Shown piece by piece: positions 1-7,560 of a DNA stretch of 9,523 bases. Origin of the DNA: Oscillospiraceae bacterium (GTDB taxonomy: Bacteria > Bacillota > Clostridia > Oscillospirales > Ruminococcaceae); the NCBI GenBank assembly GCA_014796735.1, contig JAAVIG010000208.1, positions 1-9,523 on the forward strand, given 5' to 3'. Each line of letters starts with the position of its first letter. Position 1 is the stretch's first letter. A model generated the notes under the pieces. It did no database searches. It saw only the letters and a list, made by a program, of their open reading frames with translations, and was not told the origin of the DNA. The translations under genes and the position numbers were made by a program.

Positions 1-693
1 TTCGTCTCCCTGCTTTAAGCTTTGATGCCATACCTCCACGCCGTCAAGCTTTCCGTCCTTGGCAAGCTCCTCTATCAGATCGAAATTGTCAAAGACCTCG
101 GGGTGAGCCAATACCGCCAAACCGCCCGATGAATGGATCAATTCGAGTACGAAGTGAACCTCGGGGTTAGCGATTGTCTCATTGCTTACTTCATCTGCGC
201 AAAGTCCCGATTTGGAATCGAAAAGCTCATCGTAAACGTCTCCGTAAAGCTCGGTGGTATATCCGTAATCCATTAAAGCATGCATTATGTGACCCTTATA
301 AATAGCCTTGCTTCCAGCGGAATATTTGACGATATTTTCAAGAGTAATGGGATAGCGCTCTAACACCTTCATAGCCATTTTTTTGCCTCTCTGACGGCGC
401 ATTTCGCTGTTTCTCAAACACAAGCCCTCCAATCTGTCGGGCTTCTTAGGCATATAGCATAAAATGTGGGCTTTGCTCTCTCTTTTTCCGTCAAAAGCGG
501 AAAACTCAACTGCGGGAACGATCTCTATCCCATACCTTTGGCCTAAGACGACCGCTCTTGAAATCGAGGAAAGGCAGTCATGATCGCTTATAGCGAGGTA
601 ATCAATGTTATTGCGCTTTGCCTGAGCGATAACCTCCTCAATGCCCAAGGAACCGTCGGACAAAGTAGTGTGACAATGCAAATCAGCTTTCAT
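1..693 (-). CDS. PHP-domain metal-dependent phosphoesterase (5' part, truncated by window edge)
   Basis: I translated this frame by hand: it is open for 231 codons from ATG at 693 to the window edge, so the C-terminus is missing. The N-terminus begins MKADLHCHTTLSDG, the classic PHP first motif (H6, H8), followed by SDHD (D37, H38), E63 in PAVEFS, H76 in AHILCY and AHPE (H197). These are the expected metal-binding positions of the PHP superfamily. The order of motifs and the insert between residues 80 and 190 resemble the YciV/RNase AM (TrpH) group, which hydrolyses nucleotide 3',5'-bisphosphates or trims short RNA 5' ends; family members are about 280 residues, so roughly 50 are missing. A GGGAGA ribosome site lies 8 bases upstream of the ATG. 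The gene is separately promoted and separated by a terminator from the lipoprotein gene behind it. The PHP fold is clear; the exact substrate is inferred and could be another phosphoester. Confidence 0.88.
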   Translation of the reverse strand, partial: MKADLHCHTTLSDGSLGIEEVIAQAKRNNIDYLAISDHDCLSSISRAVVLGQRYGIEIVPAVEFSAFDGKRESKAHILCYMPKKPDRLEGLCLRNSEMRRQRGKKMAMKVLERYPITLENIVKYSAGSKAIYKGHIMHALMDYGYTTELYGDVYDELFDSKSGLCADEVSNETIANPEVHFVLELIHSSGGLAVLAHPEVFDNFDLIEELAKDGKLDGVEVWHQSLKQGDE

Positions 694-785
694 ACATAGT
701 TCTCCCTTCCCTGCAATAATTCGGCAATGATCTTATAAATAACAGTATTAAATACATATTAGCCCATGATAAAAATGTAATTATT

Positions 786-814
786 ATTATACACCATTTT
801 TTGCAAAATTTCAA
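786..814 (-). promoter_or_regulatory. Sigma-A promoter for the PHP gene
   Basis: On the minus strand TTGAAA (809-814) and a perfect TATAAT (786-791) are separated by exactly 17 bases. Transcription would begin near 779, leaving a leader of about 86 bases before the ATG. I see no strong hairpin or riboswitch-like feature in that leader. Confidence 0.65.
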
Positions 815-900
815 GAGGTAAAAGTTTATTTTTTGTCAATCTTTTTATGTGCTGCACAGCAAAGTTTATCTATAATTGATCGGAAATTATCATTATACTT

Positions 901-936
901 TTAAAACCTCCCGATGAAATCAAAGGGAGGTTTTAA
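901..936 (-). terminator. Intrinsic terminator of the lipoprotein gene
   Basis: TTAAAACCTCCC (901-912) and GGGAGGTTTTAA (925-936) form a perfect 12-bp stem with a 12-base loop, starting 18 bases beyond the stop codon at 955-957. The U-rich part is within the end of the stem on the minus strand. The plus-strand side is followed by more T residues, so it may work in both directions, although no plus-strand gene enters it. Confidence 0.75.
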
Positions 937-954
937 GTGTTTGTTTTTTGCAGC

Positions 955-1758
955 TTACCTTGCGATATACTTGTTATATATTTCTTCAAGCTTGCCGTCT
1001 GTTTTCAATTCATCAAGAGCATTGTTGATTTTTCCCAACAGCTCGGTATTTTTTTTGTTAACACATATAGCGTAGGATTCATTAGCATAGGGAGTTTCAA
1101 GAATTTTTAGCCCCGCGTATTTATCAACAAAAGATTTTGCGGGTTCGCTGTCGATAATTACAGCCGTGACCTTGCCTTCCGCAAGTGACTGTATGGCTTT
1201 TTCTCCCGTGTCGTACTTGTTGACGTTCTCTTCTCCAAAGCCCCAGTCAACGGGCTCCGCGGAAGCGTATGTATCGCCGGTAGTACCCTTTTGTACACCT
1301 ATTGTAATGTTTGTTTTAGCTGCTATGGGGTTTCCGCTTTCATCAAAACCGTCGAAAAAATCGTCAAGCTCAGTGTATTCACTGCCATCTTTAACGACAA
1401 TAGACTGTATCCCCGTAGCATAGGTGTCGGAAAACATGACCTGAGCCTTGCGTTCTTCATTAACGGTAAGACCGGCCATTCCAAAATCATATTTTCCGTT
1501 TTCAATCTCGTCAATAATATCATCAAAAGCAATACTTTCGATTTTCAATGTCATGCCGAGTTTTTCCGAAACAGCCTCGGCTACCTCTACATCGAAGCCA
1601 ACGATATTTCTGTTCTCGTCCAAGTACTCAAAAGGGGGGAAGTCCGCATCTGTTGCCATAACAAGACATTTTTCATTACTGTTCGAGCATGAAGCTGTCA
1701 TAAAACAGAAAAAAAACACTGTAATACCCGCAAGGATAGTCGAAAAGATTTTTTTCAT
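955..1758 (-). CDS. Amino-acid ABC transporter substrate-binding lipoprotein
   Basis: This 267-residue protein is a family 3 extracellular solute-binding protein (PF00497 type), the receptor of polar amino acid uptake systems. A lysine start, hydrophobic core and lipobox TASC (C24) indicate a membrane-anchored lipoprotein. The mature part shows the family signature: TDADFPPFEY (36-45), GFDVEV (54-59), DFGMAGLTVNEER with R103 expected to bind the ligand carboxylate, FSDTY (109-113), IGVQKGTTGD (153-162), and D203 in VIIDSEPA, the usual alpha-amino contact. Length is normal. The ligand (for example cystine, arginine or glutamine) cannot be told from sequence alone. AGGAG lies 6 bases upstream of the ATG, fixing the start. 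No permease or ATPase gene adjoins it on either side: a terminator follows and a divergent gene lies upstream, so it is an orphan receptor that must use a membrane complex encoded elsewhere. Confidence 0.93.
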   Translation of the reverse strand: MKKIFSTILAGITVFFFCFMTASCSNSNEKCLVMATDADFPPFEYLDENRNIVGFDVEVAEAVSEKLGMTLKIESIAFDDIIDEIENGKYDFGMAGLTVNEERKAQVMFSDTYATGIQSIVVKDGSEYTELDDFFDGFDESGNPIAAKTNITIGVQKGTTGDTYASAEPVDWGFGEENVNKYDTGEKAIQSLAEGKVTAVIIDSEPAKSFVDKYAGLKILETPYANESYAICVNKKNTELLGKINNALDELKTDGKLEEIYNKYIAR

Positions 1759-1789
1759 AATGTACTCCTGTTGGTTTTACTTATTTTTT

Positions 1790-1818
1790 ATTATAACATT
1801 TCCAATAAAAAAATGCAA
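1790..1818 (-). promoter_or_regulatory. Extended -10 promoter for the lipoprotein gene
   Basis: On the minus strand TTGCAT (1813-1818), 17 bases, then TATAAT (1790-1795) preceded by TG one base upstream (extended -10). The predicted start is near 1783, giving a leader of about 25 bases just long enough for the AGGAG site. A perfect TTGACA at 1859-1864 (minus) lies further upstream but lacks a convincing -10 partner. Confidence 0.6.
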
Positions 1819-2028
1819 CATAAATTTATAATTTTGTCTAATTTTAATAATTATATAGTGTCAATTGTGGATGAAAAAACTATGTCATATCTGAAAACCA
1901 ATATGTAAAAAATTTATTATATCAATAAGATAAATTCTTTCTTTTATGGCTGCTTAAAATGTAAAATAATTTTATAATATGCACAAAAGTGTTATGCAAA
2001 AATCGTTTAAAAAATCGATTTAATCGGC
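1819..2028. other. AT-rich divergent intergenic region, no gene
   Basis: The stretch between the two divergent promoters is very AT-rich and I find no coding frame, RNA gene or strong hairpin. It holds a TATAAT on the plus strand at 1973-1978 without a good -35, and three spaced AATCG words just upstream of the pectate lyase promoter. It may act as an upstream activating or UP-element region; that is inference. Confidence 0.5.
2001..2026. promoter_or_regulatory. Candidate operator: AATCG repeats with a 10-bp palindrome
   Basis: AATCG occurs at 2001, 2013 and 2022, and the central copy is part of the perfect palindrome AAATCGATTT (2012-2021). The cluster ends three bases before the -35 of the pectate lyase promoter, a usual position for an activator or repressor site. 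AT-rich background makes short palindromes likely by chance, so this is tentative. Confidence 0.25.
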
Positions 2029-2057
2029 TTGACAATTATTTAAAAAAGTAATATCAT
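2029..2057 (+). promoter_or_regulatory. Sigma-A promoter for the pectate lyase gene
   Basis: Perfect TTGACA (2029-2034), 17-base spacer, TATCAT (2052-2057, one mismatch to consensus). The start would lie near 2064, giving a leader of about 57 bases. The strength of the core promoter suggests that any sugar control acts through a repressor or through an operator nearby. Confidence 0.75.
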
Positions 2058-2107
2058 AAAAATAAGAAACTATGCCGGTATAACGATTATGTGAAGCCGA
2101 GCTATAT

Positions 2108-2114
2108 AAGGAGG
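2108..2114 (+). promoter_or_regulatory. Ribosome binding site deciding the pectate lyase start
   Basis: AAGGAGG sits 6 bases before ATG at 2121. An in-frame GTG at 2091 would extend the protein by 10 residues, but it has no ribosome site, lies close to the predicted transcript start, and would put a charged stretch in front of a normal signal peptide. The ATG at 2121 is therefore preferred. Confidence 0.85.
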
Positions 2115-2120
2115 AATACT

Positions 2121-5100
2121 ATGAAAAGCGAGACCGCCAAAAGGTATATTGCCGTTTTTTTGATATTTGCAATGGTTATTACTGCTATTTCCTTCAGTTC
2201 AATCAGAGCGCATGAAGATAATTCGATCTCACCGATCGACATGCGGGAGACAGGGTCGGTTTATGTACTTGACGTGAGCGAATTGGAAATCGGCGCAATC
2301 CCTGCAAGCATGCCGGCAGGTACGGAAAATTACTTCACCCTGCACGGAGGCGATGGCGCAGAAATCCAAAATTCAAACAGAAGCTTTGACGGCGGTTATT
2401 CTGCGACAAAGAGGATCAACTTTCCCAATTCCATGAACATATCTAACGTGGAAAACCTTATTGAATTCTCCACCAAAAGCGCAGCTTCGGTAACGGTTTG
2501 GTTTGTGGCAAGCAACGATGACCGCGAAATCATGGTTTGCGATCCTTCCGATCCCGAAACACCGGTTTACAGCTCCAATTTACATACAAAAAGTAATGAA
2601 ATGTATATAGATACATTTTCTCTGGACAATGCGGGCACATATTATTTGGGCGGCAATCCCAACAATTATTATTATAAAATTTCCGTTGCGGAAAGTGTTC
2701 CGGAAAATCGCGGCGACTGGGAAATTGTAAATAAACCGCAGATCACCGACGTTGAACAAGTCGGTGAAAATATTGAGGTCACAGTTATGGCAAATGTCGG
2801 CGCAGACGGCGGCGACAGGGTAACAGTCGAAATGTTCCGCGACGGAGAGCGTGTTGAGTCAAAAAGCTCGGCTTCCGGCAATCCCTCGCATACTCATACC
2901 GTTACGTTCAAGCCCGACTCTTCCGGCACATATACTTTTACGGCGATTCTTTTCCGTGACGGTGAAGTTGAAAAGACGAACGATACAAGCAACATCGCAT
3001 CCGTTGATTATGTTCTTCCTCTCGGAATACCCGTTATTTCAAGTATCTTCAACGAGGGGGTTATTGATGAAACGGGAAAAGGAAACGTTTATCTGATCTG
3101 GAGCGAGGTCGATGAAGCGAAAGGCTACAATATCTATTGCGACGGTAATTTGGTTGCCTCCACCGATAAAACAAAGTATACTGTAACGGGGATCGATATA
3201 GCCGAACATACATTTACGGTGACCGCGGTGCGGGGTACTGATGAGAGCGTACCGTCAAATGCAGAAACGATAAATGTTACCGAGGAAAAGGAAGATAAAT
3301 GGGATTTTGTAGTTTACGGCCCCTCTTCCAACGGGATAGGCAATGATAACAATTATGCGGAAAACGACGACGGTACGGTAACGGTATGGTCAGAAAACGG
3401 ACGCGGCAAAGTTCAGCCTTCTAATCCCGACGGTCTTGCTTTGTATTACACCAAGATACCCAATGACCTGGACTTTACTTTCCGCACGAACGTCAGCGTT
3501 GACAGCTGGACTTTCAGCAACGGTCAGGAGGGCTTCGGACTGTTGGCGCTTGACCGTGTACCGGATAAGAGCAGCGTTGAATATTTTTGGACTAACCAGT
3601 ACATGGCGGCGGTTTCCAAGATCAATTATCGCTATGATCCCGACGTAGAGGGCGGCGTTGTTTATTCGGGAGGAACCGAGTATACAATGCTCCTTGGTGT
3701 TGGAGTCAATACCAAGCTGGGTCTTACACCCGAAAAACTGAATTCGGCAGCAGGCGACGACACGGCAATTAAGAATAACATGACCACATCGCAGCGCACT
3801 TTGGATACCACAGCCGGCGAGCTTGGTCTTGAGTCGGATCCCTACAAAGCCTATAATATAGTAGGCAACTATGTCGGTGATGTCAAAGAAACTATCGCAG
3901 GCGAAAAAGACGGGGAAAACAAAGGAATCACCGATTTTCTTCTTGAGATCAGAAGAGCAAAAAACGGTTACGTTGTCAGCTATTTTGACCAAGAGGGCAA
4001 ACTTATCAGAGAACAAAAATATTACGATGCTGATTCGTTAAGCAAATTGGACGGTGACTATGTTTATGTCGGCTTCTTTGCCTCAAGAAACGCCAGAGCA
4101 ACATTTTCCGTTGATGAGTTTAAAATCTACGAAAGCTATGAAGAGCTTCCGGCTCAGGAACTGATAAAGGAAAAGCCCGCTGTCAGCATTAAATCCGGTC
4201 CCTCTTCCTCTACCGAGAATTATACCCTGATCCTGACCGCTAATGTGTCCGGAACTGCTGTGATCGGAGTTACGCAAAATGGCGAACCCATAGAGCAAAA
4301 GGATCAAAGCCGCAGTGATGCGTACACAAAAACCGTTAATATAAAAAAAGACGAGCGGACACAGGTGGAACTTACTGTTGCTCCGGATGAAGGACGTCCT
4401 ATTTTAAATATTGAGTCCTTGGCGGTATCTTCGGAACTCGGGTTGGAATTTGATTTCGCGTCCGATAATGAAGCAAACAGTCCAAATTTGATCACAATCG
4501 CATTTACTCCGGACGCAAATGCGGGAAACGAGCTGGAAGACGGCTATGAGCTTGACTACGACTACGTAACCAACGATCCGGTCATAACAACTCATTATGT
4601 GGAATACAACACCTATTTTGCCGATCAGAAGAATCTTTATATAGCACCCGTCTACGATCCCACCAATTACGAATCTCCCGATGACCGCCCCTTCGGAAGT
4701 CCCACGGGCAACGGCAGTCCCACATGCCCCTTAGATATATACTCCGCGGTAAATTTTGTACACCCCGGTCAGAACATAATAATAATGCCGGGATTATACA
4801 GACTCGACTATCCCGTAATAATTCAGCGCGGCATTGACGGCGAAAAAGAAAACACCATAAAAATGATACCGATGACAGATGAAAACGAAAGTGAAGATAG
4901 TTTCATAGCGTCGATACCGGAGTCGGAAAAATATTTTATATTCTGCTTCAGAGAAAAATCATCCGGCATAAAATGCGGCGGTGATTACTGGTACTTCAAT
5001 GGTTTTGATGTAAAAAATACCACAGACGGCGAATGCGGCTTTTATGTATGCGGCAGCGATAACAAATTGGAGCGTATACATGCCTATTACAACGGAAATA

Positions 5101-6485
5101 CCGGCATTCAGATAAGCGCATTTAACAACAGTGATGATTTTACGGAGGATTGGCCCGAAAACAATACGATACTCAACTGTACTTCCTGCTTCAATGCCGA
5201 TTTGGGTCAACAAGACGCCGACGGCTTTGCGGCTAAGCTGACAGTGGGAAACGGCAACGTGTTTGACGGCTGTGTGGCGTTTAACAATTCGGACGACGGC
5301 TTTGATATGTTTTCCAATGTTGCGACAGGGCCGATCGGAGTCGTTGTTGTACAAAATTGCGTAGCCTATAGGAACGGCTATGACGCCGACAACAACATCA
5401 CCAACGGAAACGGAACCGGCTTTAAGATGGGAGGCTCAAACATCTACATAGGCAGAGGAAATGACGGTACTCCCAGCGGACATAAGCTTATAAACAGTAT
5501 TGCTTTTGAAAACAAAGAAAACGGTATTACCTCCAATTCCTGCCCCGATATATACATTGAACACTGTACGTCTTTCAACAACGGCAGAAACATTTACCTT
5601 TATACTACCGACTCCGGGAAGGAAACGGTCTTCACGGTAGATGGCCTTGTTTCCTTCAGCAACAGTGCAGACGCAACCAAATTGGACGACAAAATACAAT
5701 GTAATAAATCTGACAGCTCGAATTATAAAAGCACAGCCAACTACTATTATGAAAACGGATCAAGCTTCAACAGTATAAACAGCCCATTTACAGCAGATAT
5801 GTTCAAGTCCACTGAGTTCAAGGATGACATAGTGAAGCGTTACACCAACGGTAATATCAATTTGGGTGAATTCCTTGCACCTGCTGTTGAGAATTTTACA
5901 GGCGCGGTTTTTGAAACGAAAGATGGAGATAATACGGATTTAAGGTACGAACAGGATATTGATTGGCCTCATCTGTGCGGTACCACTACGACACCGGTAC
6001 AGCCTACCGTTCCGGGCGATACCGATACGACACCGGTACAGCCTACCGTTCCGGGCGATACCGATACGACACCGGTACAACCCACTGTTCCGAGCGATCC
6101 GGACGATCCCGATAAGCCCGGCAACAGCACCGTCCATTTCAACGTTCCCCCGACCGACACAACGAGCGAATCCGAGTCGGTCGGAACCGTAAGCGAGCCT
6201 GTTACCGCTGCGACAACTACCGAACCCGCAATTACAATTGTAACAACCACTACCTCTGCTCCCATTACGACTATGCCGATCGTCTCCGATACTACCGAGC
6301 CGGTTGACAGCTTAGATCCATTTAGGTTGGACGAAGATACTCCGGAAGGCAACCGCAATCTTGCAGATCCAAACGAACGTAACCCCTACACAGGCGTTAC
6401 AGCCGCTGCTGTTGTTCCCGTAGCGCTGGCGGCTCTTTCCGTGACAGGCGAGATAATTGTCAAAAGGAAGAACGGAAAAAAATAA
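2121..6485 (+). CDS. Multimodular, cell-wall-anchored family 9 pectate lyase
   Basis: This 1454-residue protein should be exported by a signal peptide (1-30, cleavage near IRA/H31) and attached to peptidoglycan through NPYTG (1421-1425), a hydrophobic segment and the tail KRKNGKK. Modules seen in order: an N-terminal beta-sandwich found in clostridial pectate lyases (about 41-190), an Ig-like module (205-300), a fibronectin III-like module (303-386), a concanavalin-like module (391-675), another Ig-like module (685-770), then a right-handed beta-helix catalytic domain (about 825-1265). The catalytic part carries DADGFAAK (D1034), NSDDGFD (D1058, D1059, D1062) and GTGFKMGG (K1102). As I recall Dickeya Pel9A, its calcium aspartates are 209, 233, 234 and 237 and its base is K273; the aspartate spacing here is identical and the lysine is four residues further on. 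It should cleave polygalacturonate by calcium-dependent beta-elimination. A Thr/Pro linker (1290-1420) includes three 13-residue repeats. No dockerin is seen. The flanking genes are not pectin-related. Confidence 0.9.
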   Translation: MKSETAKRYIAVFLIFAMVITAISFSSIRAHEDNSISPIDMRETGSVYVLDVSELEIGAIPASMPAGTENYFTLHGGDGAEIQNSNRSFDGGYSATKRINFPNSMNISNVENLIEFSTKSAASVTVWFVASNDDREIMVCDPSDPETPVYSSNLHTKSNEMYIDTFSLDNAGTYYLGGNPNNYYYKISVAESVPENRGDWEIVNKPQITDVEQVGENIEVTVMANVGADGGDRVTVEMFRDGERVESKSSASGNPSHTHTVTFKPDSSGTYTFTAILFRDGEVEKTNDTSNIASVDYVLPLGIPVISSIFNEGVIDETGKGNVYLIWSEVDEAKGYNIYCDGNLVASTDKTKYTVTGIDIAEHTFTVTAVRGTDESVPSNAETINVTEEKEDKWDFVVYGPSSNGIGNDNNYAENDDGTVTVWSENGRGKVQPSNPDGLALYYTKIPNDLDFTFRTNVSVDSWTFSNGQEGFGLLALDRVPDKSSVEYFWTNQYMAAVSKINYRYDPDVEGGVVYSGGTEYTMLLGVGVNTKLGLTPEKLNSAAGDDTAIKNNMTTSQRTLDTTAGELGLESDPYKAYNIVGNYVGDVKETIAGEKDGENKGITDFLLEIRRAKNGYVVSYFDQEGKLIREQKYYDADSLSKLDGDYVYVGFFASRNARATFSVDEFKIYESYEELPAQELIKEKPAVSIKSGPSSSTENYTLILTANVSGTAVIGVTQNGEPIEQKDQSRSDAYTKTVNIKKDERTQVELTVAPDEGRPILNIESLAVSSELGLEFDFASDNEANSPNLITIAFTPDANAGNELEDGYELDYDYVTNDPVITTHYVEYNTYFADQKNLYIAPVYDPTNYESPDDRPFGSPTGNGSPTCPLDIYSAVNFVHPGQNIIIMPGLYRLDYPVIIQRGIDGEKENTIKMIPMTDENESEDSFIASIPESEKYFIFCFREKSSGIKCGGDYWYFNGFDVKNTTDGECGFYVCGSDNKLERIHAYYNGNTGIQISAFNNSDDFTEDWPENNTILNCTSCFNADLGQQDADGFAAKLTVGNGNVFDGCVAFNNSDDGFDMFSNVATGPIGVVVVQNCVAYRNGYDADNNITNGNGTGFKMGGSNIYIGRGNDGTPSGHKLINSIAFENKENGITSNSCPDIYIEHCTSFNNGRNIYLYTTDSGKETVFTVDGLVSFSNSADATKLDDKIQCNKSDSSNYKSTANYYYENGSSFNSINSPFTADMFKSTEFKDDIVKRYTNGNINLGEFLAPAVENFTGAVFETKDGDNTDLRYEQDIDWPHLCGTTTTPVQPTVPGDTDTTPVQPTVPGDTDTTPVQPTVPSDPDDPDKPGNSTVHFNVPPTDTTSESESVGTVSEPVTAATTTEPAITIVTTTTSAPITTMPIVSDTTEPVDSLDPFRLDEDTPEGNRNLADPNERNPYTGVTAAAVVPVALAALSVTGEIIVKRKNGKK
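5988..6104 (+). repeat. Three tandem 39-bp repeats coding the cell-wall linker
   Basis: Two identical 39-bp copies (5988-6026 and 6027-6065) and a third diverged copy (6066-6104) encode TTPVQPTVPGDTD twice and then TTPVQPTVPSDPD. Identity at the DNA level points to recent duplication or recombination. The repeats lie in the linker between catalytic domain and sorting signal, so copy number would change only how far the enzyme reaches from the wall. Confidence 0.9.
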
Positions 6486-6511
6486 GCTCAATTAATTTAT
6501 CCCGAAAGAAT

Positions 6512-6552
6512 AAAAATACCCGCAGATTAATTTGTTAACTGCGGGTATTTTT
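6512..6552. terminator. Bidirectional intrinsic terminator between convergent genes
   Basis: A perfect 14-bp stem, AAAAATACCCGCAG (6512-6525) with CTGCGGGTATTTTT (6539-6552), encloses a 13-base loop that itself can pair TTAA with TTAA. Runs of A and T at the two outer ends supply a U-tract in both directions. It lies 26 bases past the pectate lyase stop and 24 bases past the aquaporin stop, and so serves both. Confidence 0.9.
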
Positions 6553-6576
6553 GCGTTGTTGCAATTTTTCTTAGGA

Positions 6577-7290
6577 TTACTTTTCTTTACTCGGCGCAAC
6601 GGTCAGAAGCTTATAAACTACTGCCGCGATACATGCGCCGATTACCGGTCCGAGGAGGAAAACCCAAAAGTCCCCCAGTGGGAGAGTATTCCCGGTGATT
6701 GCCGCGATCAGGGCAGGTCCGAAGCTTCTCGCGGGGTTTACCGAAGTCCCTGTCAGCCCGATCCCCAAAATATGTACGAGCGTCAGCGTAAGACCAATGA
6801 TCAGTCCTGCGAACGAACCGTGGTTCGCCTTTTTCGAGGTAACGCCGAGGATCGTCAGAACGAAGAAGAAGGTCAGGACGATCTCGACGATCAGTCCCGC
6901 CGCGCCCGAACCGTTTACGCCGCTCAGCGAGTTTGAACCGAGTGCGCCTGTCTTATCCTCAATCCCGCCAAGCGCGAAAATTCCCTTTAAGAGTGCCGCG
7001 CCCGCTGTCGCGCCCAAGCACTGGGAGATCATGTAGCAGAACATTTCGGAGAGCTTCATTTCTCCGCTTATCCAAAACGCTAAGGAGACGATCGGGTTGA
7101 TGTGACAGCCGGAAATGTTCCCGACACAGTAAGCCATTCCAACGATGACCAGACCGAACGCGAACGCTGTCAGCAGATAGCCGCAGCCATTTGAGGCGTC
7201 GCAGCCCACCAGCATCGCCGTGCCGCAGCCGCAAACCACCAGCGTGAGCGTACCGATAAATTCGGCAGCGTATTTTTGCATAGATGTCAT
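6577..7290 (-). CDS. aqpZ: Aquaporin, AqpZ-like water channel
   Basis: A 237-residue MIP-family membrane channel with six hydrophobic segments and two half-helix loops. The selectivity filter can be read by comparison with AqpZ: F45 in AFAFGL, H173 in LVHILG, T182 and R188 in GTSVNPARS. Phe/His/Thr/Arg is the water-selective combination, so water rather than glycerol is the expected substrate. The second NPA box (185-187) is intact, but the first reads NPI (N65, P66, I67 in GCHINPIVS); the codon is ATC instead of an Ala codon. Length is normal. A GGAAGG ribosome site about 8 bases upstream supports the ATG at 7290. The gene stands alone with its own promoter and shares a terminator with the convergent pectate lyase gene. 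The 60-base lines I counted inside it are mostly 58-62% GC against about 45-48% in the pectate lyase gene, which could reflect transfer. Confidence 0.93.
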   Translation of the reverse strand: MTSMQKYAAEFIGTLTLVVCGCGTAMLVGCDASNGCGYLLTAFAFGLVIVGMAYCVGNISGCHINPIVSLAFWISGEMKLSEMFCYMISQCLGATAGAALLKGIFALGGIEDKTGALGSNSLSGVNGSGAAGLIVEIVLTFFFVLTILGVTSKKANHGSFAGLIIGLTLTLVHILGIGLTGTSVNPARSFGPALIAAITGNTLPLGDFWVFLLGPVIGACIAAVVYKLLTVAPSKEK

Positions 7291-7320
7291 GATTATTTCC
7301 TTCCTTTACTCTGTGATTTT

Positions 7321-7334
7321 GGGCGAAAAAGCCC
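7321..7334 (-). other. Small hairpin at the 5' end of the aquaporin transcript
   Basis: GGGC and GCCC flank a six-base loop just after the predicted transcription start near 7337. A 4-bp GC stem at the very 5' end could stabilise the messenger; it is too short to be called a riboswitch or attenuator. Confidence 0.35.
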
Positions 7335-7343
7335 GTTGGAACC

Positions 7344-7372
7344 AGTATAACATAGATTCGCGGTGAAATCAA
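7344..7372 (-). promoter_or_regulatory. Sigma-A promoter for the aquaporin gene
   Basis: On the minus strand TTGATT (7367-7372), exactly 17 bases, then TATACT (7344-7349) preceded by TG one base upstream (extended -10). The start would lie near 7337, giving a leader of about 47 bases that ends in the GGAAGG ribosome site. Confidence 0.75.
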
Positions 7373-7411
7373 GCCGTTTTCGGGAAATTTTGGTATTTTC
7401 TTTAGCTTTAA

Positions 7412-7558
7412 AAAATCAAGTATAATTCTTTTACCGATTCTGCACTGAACAGCATCATCAAGCTTATGCGCGGCTTTGGTTTCTCAGCCGATGAACTTGA
7501 GCTTATGCTTTGCGGAAACGCAAAAAAGATTCTTGCCGATACGGGTATCAGAATATAG
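7412..7558 (+). pseudogene. C-terminal remnant, probably of an amidohydrolase
   Basis: A 48-codon open stretch ends at TAG 7556-7558. It has no usable start and is preceded by an in-frame stop at 7409-7411. The last 40 residues look like real protein: SALNSIIKLMRGFGFSADE followed by LELMLCGNAKKILADTGIRI. The pattern of a helix, then 'x-GNAKKIL' close to the C-terminus is typical of metal-dependent amidohydrolases of the Amidohydro_2 type and related TIM-barrel enzymes, but it is short and the family call is inference. No homologous-looking sequence precedes 7430, where the aquaporin promoter region begins, so the upstream part of the gene appears to have been deleted or displaced. The structured element begins three bases after the stop. 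Confidence 0.45.
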
Positions 7559-7560
7559 AA

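Noticed and set aside
834..839. Perfect TTGACA on the minus strand upstream of the PHP gene
   Set aside because: No -10-like sequence lies 16-18 bases away; the pair at 786-814 is much better.
849..860. TGCTG-CA-CAGCA inverted repeat
   Set aside because: It is short, isolated and not placed near a start site of a gene in the window.
5959..6358. Open frames on both strands across the linker
   Set aside because: They arise from the Thr/Pro-coding tandem repeats and have repetitive, low-complexity translations.
6532..6936. 134-codon frame on the plus strand
   Set aside because: It starts inside the bidirectional terminator and is antisense to the well-recognised aquaporin; the long frame comes from its GC-rich codons.
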